Shown in pieces: positions 4,951 through 6,659 of a stretch of 6,659 nt of DNA. Made by a program: the position numbers and the translations under genes. The notes beneath the pieces are model-generated. The model was given only the letters and a program-made list of their open reading frames with translations. It ran no database searches and had not been told where the DNA came from. This DNA comes from an uncultured Clostridia bacterium (GTDB lineage: Bacteria > Bacillota > Clostridia > Oscillospirales > Ruminococcaceae): contig CAMYUO010000110.1 in assembly GCA_947302065.1 (NCBI GenBank), positions 1-6,659 on the forward strand, given 5' to 3'. How positions within the stretch are numbered: the first letter of the stretch is position 1; every line of letters begins with the position of its first letter.

Positions 4951-5580
4951 ATGAGCAATACATTCATAATGGATCACCCGCTTGTAAAGCACAAAATAAC
5001 CCTGCTGCGTGACGAGCGCACAGGCACAAAGGAGTTCCGCACACTTGTCAGCGAGATAGGCTCGCTTATGGCATATGAGGCGCTGCGTGACCTGCCGACA
5101 GAGCTTGTTAAAGTCAAATCGCCCGTTGCCGAGTCAATGCAGCCTATGCTCTCAGGCAAAAAGCTCGCCATCGTGCCGATACTGCGTGCAGGCATCGGAA
5201 TGGTCGACGGCATACTCGCTCTGTGCCCGTCTGCAAAGGTCGGTCATATCGGTCTTTATCGTGACGAGGTCACACACGAGCCTCACGAGTATTTCTGTAA
5301 GCTGCCCGACCATATGCACGAGCGCCTTACTATCGTTCCCGACCCTATGCTCGCAACAGGCGGCTCGGCAGTCGATGCGGTCAATATGCTCAAAGAAAAA
5401 GGCTGTAAGGATATCAGATTTATGTGCATCATCGCCGCACCCGAGGGTCTGGAGCGTCTGCAGAAAGAGCATCCCGATATAAAGATATTCGTCGGCTGCC
5501 TTGACGAAAAGCTCAACGAGAACGCCTATATCGTTCCCGGTCTGGGCGACGCAGGCGACCGCATATTCGGCACAAAGTAA
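4951..5580 (+). CDS. upp: Uracil phosphoribosyltransferase
   Basis: Salvages uracil by joining it to PRPP to give UMP and pyrophosphate, in the cytosol. The protein is 209 aa, the standard length, and full-length alignment by eye is straightforward. Family landmarks are [23 protein letters not shown] (8-30), [16 protein letters not shown] (74-89), [20 protein letters not shown] (100-119), the PRPP-binding loop [10 protein letters not shown] (131-140) and the uracil-binding end [17 protein letters not shown] (193-209). All expected active-site segments are present. The start has AGGAGA 8 nt upstream. It is transcribed alone from its own promoter, divergently from the asnS operon. No intrinsic terminator is visible after its stop; another promoter begins 10 nt later. 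Confidence 0.98.
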   Translation: MSNTFIMDHPLVKHKITLLRDERTGTKEFRTLVSEIGSLMAYEALRDLPTELVKVKSPVAESMQPMLSGKKLAIVPILRAGIGMVDGILALCPSAKVGHIGLYRDEVTHEPHEYFCKLPDHMHERLTIVPDPMLATGGSAVDAVNMLKEKGCKDIRFMCIIAAPEGLERLQKEHPDIKIFVGCLDEKLNENAYIVPGLGDAGDRIFGTK

Positions 5581-5590
5581 TAAAAAGGAC

Positions 5591-5619
5591 TTGAAAAATT
5601 CATCAAATCGGTGTATAAT
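5591..5619 (+). promoter_or_regulatory. Sigma-A promoter of the TPP riboswitch-thiW unit
   Basis: TTGAAA (5591-5596) and a perfect TATAAT (5614-5619) are separated by 17 nt. The predicted start near 5626 falls right at the 5' edge of the TPP aptamer, as expected for a riboswitch leader. The -35 box is only 10 nt past the upp stop. Confidence 0.9.
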
Positions 5620-5625
5620 ACATTT

Positions 5626-5718
5626 CAGCAGACGGGAGCTTGTGAGGACAGGCTGAGAAAAAGGTGACACCTTTGACCGTAGACCTGATTTGGGTAATGC
5701 CAACGTAGGTACCTGATG
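5626..5718 (+). promoter_or_regulatory. TPP riboswitch (THI element) controlling thiW
   Basis: The aptamer core is readable in order: GGGAGC (5634-5639), a small hairpin CUUGU/ACAGG with a GAGG loop (5639-5652), the invariant CUGAGA (5653-5658), an AAAGG/CCUUU hairpin, ACCUGAU (5683-5689), the UUGG/CCAA hairpin around GUAAUG (5690-5703) and CGUAGG (5704-5709). These are the conserved blocks of the thiamine pyrophosphate aptamer. The outer P1 helix is hard to see beyond CAG/CUG, so the ends are approximate. Known behaviour of the class: TPP binding reduces expression, here probably through the terminator at 5739-5780. Confidence 0.95.
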
Positions 5719-5738
5719 ATTTTTCACCGTGCATTTAC

Positions 5739-5780
5739 GCAGCTGCCCAAAACAGAGCAGCTGCTTTTATTTTTGTTTTT
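5739..5780 (+). terminator. Riboswitch-controlled intrinsic terminator upstream of thiW
   Basis: A perfect 8-bp stem (GCAGCTGC at 5739-5746 with the same palindrome at 5757-5764) closes a 10-nt loop and is followed by a long T-rich tail (5765-5780). The 5' arm, AGCUGCCC (5741-5748), can instead pair with GGGAGCU of the aptamer (5634-5640) with one bulged G. That gives a possible antiterminator when TPP is absent. Confidence 0.92.
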
Positions 5781-5934
5781 GAAAGGAAGTGACTTGCGCC
5801 AATCCCGAGGACATCGGGCGGATAGAAGGGGAGCGCCTTGTATCTTGTATTTTTGCGATGGGAACCCGCAAATTCGGGGTGAGAGGCAGGAGGTGGACCT
5901 GCGACCGAAAAAATCAGCGAAAAGAGGATATCAA
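5781..5934 (+). other. Unexplained structured leader between the TPP terminator and thiW
   Basis: No convincing gene lies here. The thiW frame is open through it, but without a start that has a ribosome site. The stretch is GC-rich and holds several hairpins: CCCGA/TCGGG around 5 nt (from about 5804), TTGCG/CGCAA around GATGGGAACC-like sequence (about 5853-5871), and a nested pair in which UUCGG/CCGAA (about 5872-5908) encloses GCAGG/CCUGC with a 7-nt loop. It ends with GAGGA (5924-5928), 6 nt before the thiW ATG. It does not match any riboswitch class I can recall, and it is not a second TPP aptamer. Confidence 0.5.
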
Positions 5935-6597
5935 ATGAAAAGGAAAAACAACCTGTTGAAACTTGTTGTGCTCTCCATGCTCATAGCTTTAGGCGTAGTC
6001 ATCTCACCTATACTCAGAGTAGAGGGCATGTGCCCTATGGCACATCTTATAAACATAGTATGCTCGGTGCTGCTCGGTCCGTGGTACTCGCTTATCTGCG
6101 CCACGCTCATCGGCATCATACGAATGACCCTTATGGGCATACCGCCGCTCGCACTCACGGGCGCAGTGTTCGGAGCGTTCTTGTCGGGTGTCTTTTACAG
6201 GCTCTCAAAAGGCAAGCTCATCTGTGCAGTGCTCGGCGAGGTCATCGGCACAGGCATCATCGGCGCGATAATATCCTACCCTGTTATGAGGATATTTATG
6301 GATAAGGAAGGCATAAGCCTGTTCTTCTATATCCCGCTGTTCGTGCCCGCAACGCTCATCGGCGGAAGCATAGCTTTCTTCTTCCTGCGCAAGCTCGCAG
6401 ATACAGGAAACCTGCCCAAGATGCAGAAAATGCTCGGCTCGGCAGCCTATGCCGACGGAAGCAGCGTTGTATCCAATACGCTTACTATCGCAGCATTCGG
6501 TGCGATCTCGTTCGTTCTTGTCGAGGTCGTAACAAATGGCGGCTTTCCGCTCGGGAAGGAGTTGCGAAACCTCAACCTTGCGGTCCTTGACACTTGA
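5935..6597 (+). CDS. thiW: ThiW-like substrate-binding (S) component of a thiazole/thiamine-precursor ECF transporter
   Basis: Predicted membrane protein that captures a thiamine precursor (hydroxyethylthiazole is the proposed ThiW substrate) and works with a shared energy-coupling factor module, whose genes are not in this window. The ThiW pattern is clear over residues 1-165: TM1 near LLKLVVLSMLIALGVVISPI (7-26), the signature MCPMAHLINIVCSVLLGPWY (32-51), further segments around 52-68 and 71-90, GEVIGTGIIGAIISYPV (101-117), and a last one at about 130-151. The start at 5935 has GAGGA 6 nt upstream. The TPP riboswitch and terminator upstream fit a thiamine role. The frame continues to a TGA at 6595, making 220 aa, about 50 more than I expect. 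The tail has another hydrophobic stretch (181-200), then a polar end in atypical sequence. The true C-terminus is therefore uncertain. Confidence 0.85.
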   Translation: MKRKNNLLKLVVLSMLIALGVVISPILRVEGMCPMAHLINIVCSVLLGPWYSLICATLIGIIRMTLMGIPPLALTGAVFGAFLSGVFYRLSKGKLICAVLGEVIGTGIIGAIISYPVMRIFMDKEGISLFFYIPLFVPATLIGGSIAFFFLRKLADTGNLPKMQKMLGSAAYADGSSVVSNTLTIAAFGAISFVLVEVVTNGGFPLGKELRNLNLAVLDT

Positions 6598-6659
6598 CTT
6601 GGAGGAGTAGTCCTTGAGGATGACAACGCGCCGTTCGCTCATGGAGCGCTGCAAGTCGA
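6545..6659. other. Right-edge segment of unclear origin
   Basis: From about 6545 the sequence stops reading like the preceding gene. The plus frame ends soon at 6597 and nothing follows it. On the minus strand a frame is open from the window edge inward and begins DLQRSMSERRVVILKDYSSK (from about 6657), with codons dominated by C- or G-ending triplets (CTC, AAG, GTC, ATC, TCC). I do not recognise the protein. It could be the end of another gene, or foreign sequence joined to the end of a contig. Confidence 0.3.

Noticed and set aside
5781..5934. A second TPP or a cobalamin aptamer before thiW
   Set aside because: The CUGAGA and CCUGAU blocks of TPP are absent. The CAGGAGGUGGACCUGC piece only loosely recalls the cobalamin 3' end, and the rest of that aptamer is missing.
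5716..5934. Upstream extension of the thiW frame to an ATG at 5716
   Set aside because: It would translate through the TPP riboswitch terminator and has no ribosome site; GAGGA marks the start at 5935.
1..6659. CRISPR arrays, tRNA or rRNA genes, insertion sequences
   Set aside because: No repeat-spacer arrays, cloverleaf sequences, rRNA blocks or transposase-like frames were seen on either strand.

Overview
The window looks like chromosomal DNA from a Clostridia-class Firmicute, most likely a gut or rumen Oscillospiraceae/Ruminococcus-like bacterium. The evidence is a T-box leader, near-perfect sigma-A promoters with 17-bp spacers, strong purine-rich Shine-Dalgarno sites, an AsnA-type asparagine synthetase and a ThiW transporter component under a TPP riboswitch. 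The genus is inferred from style, not from a database match.

Layout. At the left edge (1-227, + strand) is the last ~75 codons of an unidentified gene. It converges on a minus-strand operon at a shared bidirectional terminator (235-268). The operon reads right to left: asnS (asparaginyl-tRNA synthetase), two GNAT acetyltransferases, asnA (aspartate-ammonia ligase) and tmk (dTMP kinase). The genes are 5-26 nt apart with no visible internal terminator. Transcription starts at a consensus promoter (4752-4780) and passes through a T-box riboswitch with an AAC (Asn) specifier. Uncharged tRNA-Asn is therefore predicted to raise both Asn charging and Asn synthesis, and to carry the two acetyltransferases and tmk along. 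Between the T-box terminator and the asnS start lies a repeat-rich spacer with five tandem heptamers and two hairpins.

Divergently (+ strand), upp (uracil phosphoribosyltransferase) has its own promoter (4888-4916). Just after upp, without an obvious terminator, a further promoter (5591-5619) leads into a TPP riboswitch, an intrinsic terminator (5739-5780), an unexplained ~155-nt GC-rich stretch with nested hairpins, and thiW, the predicted substrate-binding subunit of a thiazole ECF transporter. ThiW seems to run ~50 residues past the usual family end, and the last ~115 bases of the window read unlike the rest, so the right end may be rearranged or chimeric.

Most notable points: two acetyltransferases inside a tRNA-Asn-controlled operon; a near-identical 27-nt translation start region at asnA and at the GNAT gene before it, which makes that GNAT look like a cassette; tandem heptamers in the asnS leader; a possible second RNA element between the TPP terminator and thiW; and a dTMP kinase P-loop with Ala in place of Ser/Thr.
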